From Nemertoderma westbladi (Eukaryota > Xenacoelomorpha > Nemertodermatida > Nemertodermatidae), in assembly GCA_032718475.1 (NCBI GenBank), contig JAUCBJ010004266.1, positions 1 to 52,869 of the forward strand: a DNA stretch of 52,869 nt, in the 5' to 3' direction. This document shows, one piece after another, positions 35,546 through 45,430 of this stretch. The translations under genes and the position numbers were made by a program. Every line of letters starts with the position of its first letter. The first letter of the stretch is position 1. A model generated the notes under the pieces. That model was not told where the DNA came from. It was given only the letters and a program-made list of their open reading frames with translations, and ran no database searches.

Positions 35546-35632
35546 CTAATGACTCAGTCCTATCGATCCATAATAACATTTAATTCATTTCTTTATTGTC
35601 ATATAAAGTAAAAGGATCATCATCGTCATTAT
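35546..35632. mobile_element. MITE copy 4 (CTAATGACT ends)
   Basis: CTAATGACTCAGTCCTATCG at the left and ATCATCATCGTCATT at the right, about 86 bp, most diverged of the four. Confidence 0.55.
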
Positions 35633-35799
35633 AGACCTGCTAAATAGACTTAATTAGTTAACTTTATCTACATAGCAGGTGGGATGGGATTAACAACACA
35701 CATCAGGAAAATAAACCAAAATGACAAATTAAAAAGTTCAACGCAATACAATAATTATTCATTCATTATTGATGTTATGGGTGAATTAGTGGTTTCATT

Positions 35800-35873
35800 T
35801 TATTATAACTTTTTGTTTGGTACAGCTTTTGCAAAGTCGGCAATGACGTCCAGGTGGGATAGAACTGGTGACC
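35800..35873 (-). mobile_element. tRNA-derived SINE, 3' half, split by Merlin
   Basis: Minus strand GGTCACCAGTTCTATCCC, CACCTGGACGTCATTGCCG and ACTTTGCAAA, matching the plus-strand copy at 37320-37390. The 5' half continues at 37012-37065 beyond the Merlin relic. Confidence 0.8.
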
Positions 35874-37002
35874 GGTATTAGTACGTTTGAACGACACTAG
35901 CCAAACAATCCTGAAATCAGATAGAAACTGATAAAAATTGTTACCGGTACCGGTATATCAGTATTGTTAGGCCTACTGTTACTTACTGGGCCTACTGTTA
36001 GTGTACTGTACTCGTGTACTTGGAAACTTATCGAGACTGAGGAGCGCGCTATTGAGTTTGCACAAAGCGTGGAGCTTCTCCCCCGAACTCTACAACAAAA
36101 TGGGCAACCATCCCTACGTCTTTGTCCTTTTCCGCCATTTCCGGGTTGTACTGCGCAATCTAAAATTGCGCTGGTGAAGGACAGGGGATTCATGCGGCTT
36201 GTTTGGCGTTGCTCTAATAAGAACAAGCTGACAAGCGAACTGCACGTTCTGGAACGTGGTTTGAGAAGAGTCGATTCGGGGTGTGAATGTTGGCATAACA
36301 AACGCCACCAACCCGTGGTCTGCTACCAACGGAACAGGGACCTACAAACATGAAACCGTCAACCATTCGTTAGAGTGGGTGAGTGCGACAGGCACTCACA
36401 CTCAACGTATATATAGAGTCGATGTGGGGCCACTTAAAGACGTCAGTCATCCGCAACATATTGCTGGCCACCTGGCATAATTTCGGTGGAGACTTTTAAA
36501 TCGCGAACGACCTTTCTCAAATCTCCTTGCATTTTTCAAACATTACTGCCCTTGCTGAATGTATACCATAACCAACCCAAACGGCCCTTTTCAGGGCCAA
36601 CATATGAAATAAACAACCGTATCGCAACAGCATTATTAGCTTGTCAGCTTGTAATATTTTTTTACAATAAGATACACCCCCAGTCGGAGTAAATATTAAT
36701 TATAATATTGGTAATGTTTTACGGTAGAATGTAATTAAGATTACGTACGCGCACAGTAAATCGTAATTAAACTAATAGATTAAGCTAAAATATTAGCCCT
36801 ACATACGGTAATTAAGCTAGTAAATAATAGTAATAGTAGTAATATAAATTACATTAAAATAATACATTCCCTTCAAAGAACTTAATAAATAATGTCCATG
36901 CAATCCGCAAGGTGGTGCACAATACTGCTATACCGGTACCGGTACCATTATTTATCTGATTTTAGGCTTGTTTGGCTAGTGTCGTTCAAACGTACTAATA
37001 CC
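35874..37002 (+). mobile_element. Merlin (IS1016/ISXO2-type) transposon relic
   Basis: 1129 bp bounded by inverted ends GGTATTAGTACGTTTGAACG (left) and its complement at the right. The similarity continues for about 55 bp (CACTAGCCAAACAA...ATCAGATA). Flanked by a perfect 9-bp duplication CTGGTGACC at 35865-35873 and 37003-37011, with the interrupted SINE giving the empty site. Merlin elements have 8-9 bp duplications and an IS1016-like transposase, and transposase pieces are present inside. Confidence 0.85.
36012..36585 (+). pseudogene. Merlin transposase, internally deleted
   Basis: The N-terminal piece WKLIETEERAIEFAQSVELL (36018-36080) and MRLVWRCSNKNKLT (about 36192-36235) resemble the zinc-ribbon start of ISXO2/IS1595-type transposases. 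After a frame change, YKHETVNHSLEWVS and TGTHTQRI (36340-36410) resemble the C-terminal end of the catalytic domain (NHS...GxHTQxIE), and a HIAGHLA...WR tail follows near 36460-36500. The middle, with the first catalytic D and the second, is gone and stops interrupt it. Dead copy. Confidence 0.7.
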
Positions 37003-37011
37003 CTGGTGACC

Positions 37012-37065
37012 TCCGGGTTGGAAGTCTGACGCTCTAACCATTCAGCTAGCGGTTCAGGTAAAATA
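37012..37065 (-). mobile_element. tRNA-derived SINE, 5' half, split by Merlin
   Basis: Minus strand: GCTAGCTGAATGGTTAGAGC (A box), GACTTCCAACCCGGAGGTC. The CTTCCAA loop looks like a glycine tRNA (UCC) ancestor. Continues at 35873 downward. Confidence 0.75.
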
Positions 37066-37285
37066 TAGACCTAGAAATACTATCTGATACCTTGTATGTC
37101 CGCAATTTACCTCCTCACGGCCTTCCATCTGTCTATACCATCACCTACTGCCACTGTGCTCAACCCTACAGTACTAGCAGTCAATGGCAGAATATGATGG
37201 TATTGACATATGGGAGGCCATGAGGAGGTAAATTGCGGACATTCAAGGTATCAGATAGTATTTCCAGCTCTATACTTCACATGAG
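37058..37285. repeat. Inverted repeat between two opposed SINEs
   Basis: Arms about 37064-37135 and 37195-37280 share AATACTATCTGATACCTTG and TGTCCGCAATTTACCTCCTC inverted, with a loop of about 60 bp. Together with the minus SINE (left) and plus SINE (right) they form a larger near-palindrome. Confidence 0.8.
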
Positions 37286-37410
37286 CCACTAGCTGAATGG
37301 TTAGAGCGCCAGACTTCCAACCGCGGTGGTCACCAGTTCGATCCCAGCTGGACGTCATTCCCGACTTTGCAAAGCTACACCCAACAAAATGTTATAAGAA
37401 TTATTAACGT
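37281..37410 (+). mobile_element. tRNA-derived SINE, intact-looking copy
   Basis: ACTAGCTGAATGGTTAGAGC (A box), CCAGACTTCCAACCGCGGTGG and AGTTCGATCCC (B box), then a non-tRNA part GGACGTCATTCCCGACTTTG. It ends within about 20 bases of the exon-7 donor. The tRNA part does not make a full cloverleaf with a paired acceptor stem, so it is not called as a tRNA gene. Confidence 0.75.
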
Positions 37411-37423
37411 CGTCTAAACTTAC

Positions 37424-37529
37424 CGCCGCTTGTAGCCGTGTTGGTCTACGTGTATACCAGTAGCGCCATATGCCAGATGTTTTCGGAATCCATTAGTGCC
37501 CCCGATTGGCGAGGAAGCGTCACCAAGCT
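37424..37529 (-). CDS. WDTC1: WDTC1 exon 7, short linker exon
   Basis: Acceptor cccgacAG before 37529, 106 bases, consensus donor GTAAGT. Reads ELGDASSPIGGTNGFRKHLA and on to GYKRR. The conservation is only in GGTNGFR, compared with the Asn/Gly-rich HSNGFRLPE linker of human. Support comes from phase: it takes one base from exon 6 (GAG) and gives two to exon 8 (CGG), joining two exons that otherwise do not fit. A SINE ends within about 20 bases of its donor. Confidence 0.7.
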
Positions 37530-37677
37530 CTGTCGGGAACACAATATTTTAGAATACGTTTTTAACGAAATATTATTAAGAAAATAAACAATAAGTTTTA
37601 AAAACAATAATAAAAAATAAATAAATACCTGAAAATAATATAGGCGCGGTGTGAACACTGTAGCACCGCACAGCACA

Positions 37678-38575
37678 GCACACGAACTGCACAATTCGTT
37701 TATGTTATTTAAGTGTTGTTATACGGGTTATTTGTTATCTTTCTGTTAGGGGCCGTGCACAAATTATGTCACGCATTTTTTTTACGATTTCCGACTCACC
37801 CTCCCCCTCTGTTACCATCTGTCACGAATTTTGTAACCCCGCCCCCTCCCCCCCTTGAACGTCACGTCACAAAAAATACCAGTATAGTTAATAAAACATG
37901 TTCAATTTGAAATTATTATGTTATTAATAAATGTCACAACATCATTAATTCAGCTGCGTACACAATTACTAAACAAGGAAAACACCCCACATATTCACTC
38001 CCATGGGAATGACGACATCTGAGTTTCGACATCGATCACCCCGGAAGTGCACCAGTTGTGGCACCGGAAGTGGCACTATTGTGCCTTGCTTCCTTGGCAC
38101 TATTGCTTCCTGGGTTTAACTCTACCTCGTCCTTATCTGCCCAGTCAATGTGGTGTTCTTCGTCTTAGAATTAACACTTTATCACTTTATCACTTGAATA
38201 GATTTCACTTTGGCCGTTGATGTATTTTATTTTTTATTTGTTGACCAAAGTGCTATTGTGACGTCACAAATATACCTACCCTACCCCCCCCCCCCCCCCC
38301 CCCCCCCCCTCGACCGTGACATCATTGTGCACGGTCCCTTAACGCTTTTCACAATTCGCACTTTCATATTTAATAACCAACACATTTCAATATTTATTTA
38401 ATTTAATGGAAGAAAATAATCGCAACCGAAACACAGTTTATTTTTTTCGCGTATGAAATTAGATTAAAAAAATCAACGATATTATTATTATAGGGAACTA
38501 GAACACGAACTGCACAATTCGTTTATGTGATTTAAGGTTGTTATACGAGGTTTTTTATCTTTCTGTTACTGATTT
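37678..38575. repeat. 70-bp direct repeat bracketing a MITE
   Basis: CACGAACTGCACAATTCGTT and TATCTTTCTGTTA occur at 37680-37748 and again at 38498-38570, 818 bp apart. The copy at the left is directly followed by the MITE at 37749. Confidence 0.8.
37749..38338. mobile_element. 590-bp Harbinger-like MITE
   Basis: Left end GGGGCCGTGCACAAATTATG, right end (other strand) GGGACCGTGCACAATGATG, flanked by TTA on both sides (37746-37748 and 38339-38341). GG-starting TIRs with a 3-bp TWA duplication fit PIF/Harbinger. A second inner copy of TGACGTCACAAA and C-runs (25 C near 38285-38309) fill the middle. No transposase. Confidence 0.65.
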
Positions 38576-38981
38576 ATTGATAAATCAAAACGACCGAAAT
38601 AAAAACCAAATGGTTGGCTTTGTGTTGCTAGGCTACTCGGAAACTGCGTTTTTTTTGGACTAGTGTATTGTTTTGGTTGTAATTCTTACATCCTATGGTG
38701 ATTAAGGAGCGGGGGGGGGGGGGGGTGGTGCGGCACCCCCCACACGGTGGTCTAGTACTAAAAATCGGAGTTTTATTCTTTATTTAATGGGGGTAGATCA
38801 CGGATATCCGCTCGGGTATTACACTCGGTTCTGAATTCAGTAGATTTAGCAGAGCACGGATCCGCAGAATACAAACTTTACCAGGGACAATGTTAAATGA
38901 AAGAAACCCGATCCTGATGCGTTTGACTCTGGTAAACTCCTTATTAACTTTTATATTCATAATTAATTAATTATTAATTAT

Positions 38982-40682
38982 TAGGGATGTCCCGGAATCG
39001 ATATTTTGATTCCGGCCGGAACCGGAATTCAACATGCCGGAATATTCCGGCCGGAATTCCGTCCGGAACCGGAATTTTCTATAATTAGTGAAATACACTA
39101 AATGACCCAAGAAACTTTACAATTTTTTGTGAAACAAATGAATTTTTTTAATTTCTAAAGCCAAGTTTGATAATGAGAGGAATCAGAACCTTGGGGGAAT
39201 TAAGGTGGGTGGAGGGGAGAATGACCTGGGTCGTTATGGCCGTTTATGGGGACGGGATGGTACTTCGGCATTTAACGACAGGGAATTTAATATATCATTT
39301 TTTTTAAATCTATAACTTTGGCCAAAAGTTAGGTTTTAGCCTTTAGACTCATACCTAAAACCCTACGTTAACCAAAAACCTATGATTACGCGTCATTAGG
39401 TCCTTTGGTGCAATATCCTGGTGTCTTTAAGGGAAAGGAACATGTTACCGTGACATGTTATTTGAACCAAAATAATAAACGAGGCCAATAGTATATGTTT
39501 ACAGTTTAATTATTTTTAAGAATAAATAGATTTATGGTAAGAAATGGCTTTGCTGTAAATAGAAATAACACTACTATACTCGCAGGACCTGTACGTGTCC
39601 ATTGGTTTTAGGTTAGCGTAGTGTAATATTGTATTTGTAACCAAGTAACATAAAGGAACCCATGGAAAAAGCTGCAAAGCTTTAGGGGTAATCCTATATG
39701 TTACGTTGGACAACACCAATCATAATACTATCATATTATTTAATAATTAATTCAATGTAAAATATTGTAAAATCAATCTAAAAACGCCATTTTATCAGCA
39801 AATTGTAATAAGCAAATTGGAAAAACCATTATTTAAGGCCCGTGCTCCACTGGGTAAGTAAGTCTGTAGTCTTAGTCAGAATAAATTATGGAACACATTG
39901 GTTTAAATGGGAGCGTCTCCAATGGTAAATCGTAAGTTGCGACCTATGAGTCGCAAGTGATTATGTCCCATGTTCCATCTTTTGACATATGAATCATGTG
40001 TTATATTCGGCAAGAGGCCTGTGATTGGTTACTTTGGGTATAAATATGCAGTAAGTGTGAGATGCATCTTATATTTTTTATCAAATGACTTGTGTTACCA
40101 ATGGATCAAGGAGGCATTCATTTTGACATTCTGACCAGTGGGGTACGGGCCTATTGATGCATTTCGTGATGTAACATATGGTCGTACCATTTTAGTTTGA
40201 TTACCAGGTGAATTTTGTTTGGAAATGTGTCACATATACCCATCAAGACTGCATTCACTTTAATAAACTAAACAGGGTGGCTGTGAATTTTCCCTCGTTA
40301 GATAGGCTAGTTAGGTTCCACGGTGTATATAGTGGTTGCATTGATTTCCAATCTATCTGGAAGTCGTGGGTTCGATCCCAGCATGTGGGCCAAGGCAATT
40401 TTCGATTCAGCACGAATGGTTTGAAGGGGCTAACCAGGGGGCATCTATGCCTTTTATCCTTAAATCTTAGCTCTAACGGTCGAAGAAAAGTATCTTAAAC
40501 TAATTTGAAATATTGTAAAAATATACAAATGTTAATAATAATTTAACAAACTAATTGCAACTATCAAACTAGTTAGGTACCTGGCAATTCCGGTAAAATT
40601 CCGGCCGGAATTGACCCCTTTCCGGCAATTCCGGCCGGAACCGAAATTGGGCAAATACCGCCGGAATTCCGGGACATCCCTA
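38982..40682. mobile_element. hAT-like non-autonomous element, copy 1
   Basis: 1701 bp with inverted ends TAGGGATGTCCCGGAAT and subterminal CCGGCCGGAA blocks, flanked by a perfect 8-bp duplication TTAATTAT (38974-38981 and 40683-40690). An 8-bp duplication is the hAT hallmark. No transposase frame. The right half carries tRNA-like sequence (about 40310-40440). Confidence 0.92.
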
Positions 40683-40814
40683 TTAATTATATATAAAAAC
40701 AAATTTTAGTTTGTTTTATGCCAATGAGAATGAAAAAGGTTACAGGTTACATAAAGTCACAGTTGTTTCTAACCAAAACAATAACGAACTTCTCTTTAAA
40801 AATTTGTGATTCTA

Positions 40815-41010
40815 TCACCTGTTTAAAATCGTTTTTCTTTTCGTTACAACAACTTTTTTTCTTTGCAGAAATTTATCCCAGAAATTATAACTGGTACTCA
40901 TTTTATCGACCACAGTGTAGGAAAGGATGAGTGGACACTGGCGGGGATCGAACCCGCTACCAATAGATTGCAGGCCCGGCGCACAACCAACTGAGCTACT
41001 TCTAAAATAA
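40815..41010 (-). mobile_element. tRNA-derived SINE with ATAAAATGAGTACC tail
   Basis: Minus strand from about 41005: AGTAGCTCAGTTGGTTGTGC (A box), GGGTTCGATCCCCGCCAGTG (B box), then TGTGGTCGATAAAATGAGTA. The tRNA-like head has good D and T arms, but the acceptor and anticodon stems do not pair. It is a SINE, close to exon 6 of WDTC1. Confidence 0.7.
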
Positions 41011-41158
41011 CAACACATTAGCCTCTATAACAATAAATCCTAGTCAATCGACTTCCACTTACTTAACACTCCTTACCGCTACCGGTTGGCAAATAAACAA
41101 GTAATTACTTAATATCCATTCATTCTGTACGAACCGGAATATACAATATAACACTGAC

Positions 41159-41337
41159 CTTTAGAGACCCCGTTTACGAGAGAGGAAGGCAATATATAGG
41201 AACCTTTGAGGCATTGTGGGTACCGGGGTTGATGAACATCGAATATATAAACCTGTTCGCCCCCCAGGTTCACCAACACCTCTTGTCCGTTGGGACTAAA
41301 TGTTACATAGGTGCTAACGAGGTTCCTATATCTCCGT
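41159..41337 (-). CDS. WDTC1: WDTC1 exon 6, WD40 blade with GGEQVY
   Basis: Acceptor cctcgcAG before 41337, 179 bases, donor AAAG|GTCAGT. Reads RRYRNLVSTYVTFSPNGQEV, then LVNLGGEQVYIFDVHQPRY and ends LPSSLVNGVSK. Human has NRLRVLVATYVTFSPNGTEL and LVNMGGEQVYLFD. This is one of the best-conserved parts of the family. Confidence 0.95.
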
Positions 41338-41528
41338 CTGCGAGGAGGGAAATTCAAAAATAGTGCGGTGGATGTTTGAATAGAGGGGTTATAAAGGTAT
41401 GTTCACACGTATAGCGCTGGCTGAATTTAATAAGCATTGATAGCCATATTTAGTAAGTTTTAAAAAAACCACCACTTCAAACCTTCTATAAATCAATTAC
41501 AAATGATCTAAAACTAATATAGACAGAC

Positions 41529-41664
41529 CTGTCAGCCATTTTGTTAGGGAGATGACCGGCTATATAATATTGTACACAATCTCCCGGTAAGGGGTACCCA
41601 GTATCAGCTTCCGAACTTTCGTCTTGGAAACAAGGCGATGGTCTGCGGTCGTCAGTTGTAGCAG
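41529..41664 (-). CDS. WDTC1: WDTC1 exon 5, linker with QYYIAGHLP
   Basis: Acceptor ccctacAG before 41664, 136 bases, donor GACAG|GTCTGT. A polar, acidic stretch (DDRRPSPCFQDESSEAD) precedes GDCVQYYIAGHLPNKMAD, which matches human GAAQYYVAGHLPVKLPD. Phase fits exon 6 exactly (AG plus A gives Arg). The left junction with exon 4 is unresolved: either a weak donor or a microexon. Confidence 0.8.
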
Positions 41665-41794
41665 CTGTAGGGAAGGCGTGCGGCTATACCAACATAAAAT
41701 AATATTATTATTAATCCACACAGATATCGTACAAAAAGTACATTATTTTATCACTAACTTACTCATTACAGATTGGGGGAGAGACAGATTGAGA

Positions 41795-41826
41795 CAGAGG
41801 AGGGGGGGGGGGGGGGGGGGGGGGGT
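41795..41826. repeat. Poly-G run
   Basis: A run of about 23 G follows GAGACAGAGGA in WDTC1 intron 4. Length is probably unreliable. Confidence 0.8.
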
Positions 41827-42174
41827 AATTAATTAAGGTACTTTTTATATTTTCCCCATAAAATACAGTAAAAATAACAATTTTTAAATTTCATGAATAT
41901 AGTGTCTGAAAGACGAATACCAGCATCTGCATTCCAAAAAGAGGTAATCTTCGATAATCTGATGAAAAGCCTTTAGCTTTTTAGTTTCAAAATAATAATT
42001 TTGAGATAATCAACTTTGAAATTGAAAACTTCACGCCAATTATCTGTAAAAAAATGCAAAGAATATTTAAATAGCTCCACTTTCAAAGCATAAGAAAGCA
42101 GAATAACCCTTTCAATTTTTACCAGAGGGTTTTCCTGGTTTGTTACTTCATACTACGACTATTACGATCATATA

Positions 42175-42445
42175 TTGAAATGCTGTGCCGGCTTGTCGGC
42201 AAATTGCACCCGCCACAACTCCCTATCACCCATGACATTTGGCTCGATCATCCGCATATTCAAGGCCAGTGTCCTTTACGATGCGTCTCAAGAAAGTCAT
42301 GGGCTGTCCACCATGCTTATTCACTCCATGAGGCTGCCAAAGTACAAGATTATGCACTGGCTGGTCCTCACGGCGAAAGCAATTGTCCTGCAAAGAAGAG
42401 GGCGGCTTTGTTCTAGTGTCAAGCTTGGGGGGGACCAATGAGACA
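42175..42445 (-). pseudogene. Non-LTR retrotransposon ORF2 C-terminal fragment
   Basis: Minus strand: FRREDQPVHNLVLWQPHGVN, KHGGQPMTFLRRIVKDTGLE. Nearly identical to the piece at 33400-33590, same family, shorter and without a clear (TAG)n tail. It lies in WDTC1 intron 4. Confidence 0.8.
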
Positions 42446-42705
42446 CCTCAGATTATGGGCTACTTCATTGTATGCAAATGCATGTCACTAAAAATTCACT
42501 CCTTTTGGTAAAGGGGCATCAATTGAAGATTCTCACATATCTCAATAACTAAAAATTATATGGACAAGCCGATTTTAGTTTTGAATTGCCCTAAAAAAAT
42601 AAATTACATTAAATGCGAAAATAAAAAAAAATTAAATTACTCAGATCCATCCCCCCATTTATAAAACAATGAAATAAAATAGTAGCTCGATAACAGTAAA
42701 CAAAC

Positions 42706-42892
42706 CTTTAACATTCTTAGGTCGTATATCCGTACGTATGGGTCGTTAGCTCCGACGGCTAGGAGGTAGGAATGGCAAGGGTTGATGGAAACTGATTTAA
42801 TTTCGGCGAAGTTACCGATGTAAGGGTTGAGGTTGACAAGGACGTTACAGCAACGGTTGGAACAGTTGTGGGGTTCCCTCAGGTCGAACTGC
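42706..42892 (-). CDS. WDTC1: WDTC1 exon 4, third WD40 blade
   Basis: Acceptor tttatAG before 42892; the first base completes the Arg split from exon 3. Reads QFDLREPHNCSNRCCNVLV...VSINPCHSYLLAVGANDPYV and RIYDLRMLK, matching human QYDLRENSKHSEVLIDL...LTVNPQDNNCLAVGASGPFV and RLYDIRMIH. The donor taken here is AAG|GTTTGT (phase 0), but the next exon needs one extra base. GTTTAC four bases further (exon end 42702) would fix the phase. Confidence 0.9.
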
Positions 42893-43164
42893 CTATAAAT
42901 AACGGGGCGCAAACTATAGGAGTCTATTGCGAATTAGTGAAATACTTAAAATTATAGTAACAATGGGTTTTTCCCGGTTGCAAAAAAGATAGTAATCCAT
43001 AAAGTTAAATACAAAGAGGTTTGTCGTATATGTCTACGAAACACAGAAACGAAAATAAAACTTAAAATAAACTATTAGCTGAACCCTTGAATAAAATTAC
43101 TCAAATATTTTTTGCCCAAAATTGACACACCGGGTAAAATGAAATATATAAATTTTTAATTTCC

Positions 43165-44565
43165 AATCCCTTCTGGTGCAGATTTTTATGAGGATTTCAA
43201 AAGTTTCTTCATTTTATGCCGATTTCTTCATAATGTTGTTTTTTCAGTCGATTCAAACCGTTTGTTAATAGCTAATGTAGGTCAAAGGTTATAAGTGATA
43301 ATGTTAACCTTCCTTACTCTGTGTAACTCTCTGAAAACTGTCTCTCTGAGATTGTGTTTCTAACGGTTTGTCTGTCAAAATATAAAAACAATGTGTTGGC
43401 AAGCTGTATTTTTCGAGGTGTTTGTTATGATACATCCCTTCCTATAATATAAATATAAAAAAGCATTCATTATAGCTAAAAGTTATGTTATGGGGGTTTT
43501 CCTGGCCACTGATTTCATTCTAAAAATCATGTATTCACCTGTAACGACAACTATTAAGTCTCCATGTCTGTATGTCAGTCTGTCTGTCGGACGATTCGCT
43601 TGTCAAAATATAAGGACATTTAGCTAAAACTTATTTGTTGTGTTTTTTTGGGAGCTAATTTTATTTCCGATATCAGTTTTCATTTTTAGTGAAGTTCAAT
43701 AAGTTCATTATGTCTGACTGTCGGTCTGTCTGTCTGTCTGTTAACTAGCTAAAAGTTTTGTTACGGGGTTACCCTGGTTGCAGAATTCATTTCCGACGGC
43801 AGTTTTGACTTTTAACAGAATCTACAGAATCAGATTAATTAACAGAATCCGTATGTCAGTTTTTCTGTTTGTCCAGCGATCTGTCTGTTAAAAAATAGGA
43901 ATGCATTGCATTGCATACCAATTAGCTAAACATTTTGTTATGGGGATTTTCACGGTTGGTGATTTCATTTCCAATGTCAGTTTTCGTGTTTGATGTCATC
44001 CACATTGTCTGATTGTCTGTTCAGCAGTCGGTTATATTTTGACGGACATACAGACAGCAACGACAGACAGCTGAAGACGCTGTCAAAAACTGACTTTAGA
44101 AATAAAATCACCTACCCGGAAAACCCTTGCAACAAAATTGATACAACATTCTAACATTTAAAATAATTACATTACCCTAACCATAAACATTAAGTGCATA
44201 TTCTGGCGAATGTAATTTATAAATTTCAAATTGCAACTAGGGCCACTAGGCTTTCTATAAATAAACGAATTCGTATGAAATTAGGCATGAATGATGACTG
44301 GGTGATGCTTAACACCCCATATAACCACTTTTTTTTATTCTCTTTATTGTAGCTGAAATATTTATAACTAATTTTTGGTCAAAAATTGAAAAAATCTGTC
44401 AAAAATGTGATTTTTTTTTAATAATTTTAGAACAGGAGTATTTATTAAAATTATGGTGATAGGGTCACCTTGCTGGACAAATGATGAAAAATTTCGATCA
44501 CTTGATGACCATATCCATATTACAATAAATTTGGGTAAAATGAAGTCTCCTAAATAAGGGAACAA
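43165..44565. repeat. AT-rich dispersed repeat, copy B, internally repeated
   Basis: Related to 32105-33010. It has several internal copies of a 140-180 bp motif (TAGCTAAAAGTTATGTTATG..., GATTTCATTTCC..GTCAG, GTCTGTCTGT) and the same end GTCTCCTAAATAAGGG. No ORF. It fills the left part of WDTC1 intron 3. Confidence 0.75.
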
Positions 44566-44998
44566 AATTATTTAGTTAATTAGTCAACCACCACTTAATA
44601 ATTTATTAATAACCAATTATTTTATTGACATCTATGAATCTTTATCGCTTTTTATTACCAAATTTATGGAACATGTTAAAGTGTTAAAGAAGATTTTGCG
44701 TGAAACATGTTGTTCGAATCTGAACCATTCCTTTAAGCTTTCTTAGAATGCTCGAATGTGTTGTCTTAGTTACTCAATGGTCTTGCGGCATCCCACACCC
44801 ACCCACCCAACCCAAAGTTGGTCCCCTGTAACGCTAACATAATATTGCCAATGAAGGTTTTAAGCCTCTCCGTTGTGTTTGTGTACGCTAGAAACTGTTA
44901 AATTAGTGTAATGTGCTGTACAGTACAGAGTATATACGTACAACTGCCGTATTGTAGCCTAGCATACATCCACGTCAAGGACAATACACCAACCGACC

Positions 44999-45430
44999 TT
45001 ACTGTCCCGTCCCAAACTTACTGTCCCATACACCCACCTCACTGTCCCATACACCCACCTCACTGTCCCATACACCCACCTCACTGTCCCATACACCCAC
45101 CTCACTGTCCCATACACCCACCTCACTGTCCCATAATACACCCACCTTACTATCCCATACACCCACCTCACTGTCCCATACACCCACCTCACTGTCCCAT
45201 AATACACCCACCTTACTATCCCATACACCCACCTCACTGACCCATACACCCACCTCACTGTCCCATAATACACCCACCTCACTGTCCCATACACCCACCT
45301 CACTGTCCCATACACCCACCTCACTGTCCCATAATACACCCACCTTACTATCCCATACACCCACCTCACTGTCCCATACACCCACCTCACTGTCCCATAC
45401 ACCCACCTCACTGTCCAATATACCCACCTC
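44999..45430. repeat. 21-bp minisatellite, left block
   Basis: Units CCCATACACCCACCTCACTGT, with a 24-bp CCCATAATACACCCACCTCACTGT form. It is cut at 45430 by hAT-like copy 2 and resumes at 47235. Confidence 0.95.

Noticed and set aside
35874-37002. A Mutator-like element
   Set aside because: A 9-bp duplication also fits MULEs, but the internal protein pieces match the ISXO2/IS1016 type, so Merlin is preferred.
37281-37360. A functional glycine tRNA gene
   Set aside because: The TTCCAA loop and both boxes are tRNA-like, yet the acceptor stem is not formed and two more copies with the same non-tRNA tail are present.
40930-41008. A functional tRNA gene on the minus strand
   Set aside because: Good A and B boxes, but acceptor and anticodon stems do not pair, and it continues into a SINE-type tail.
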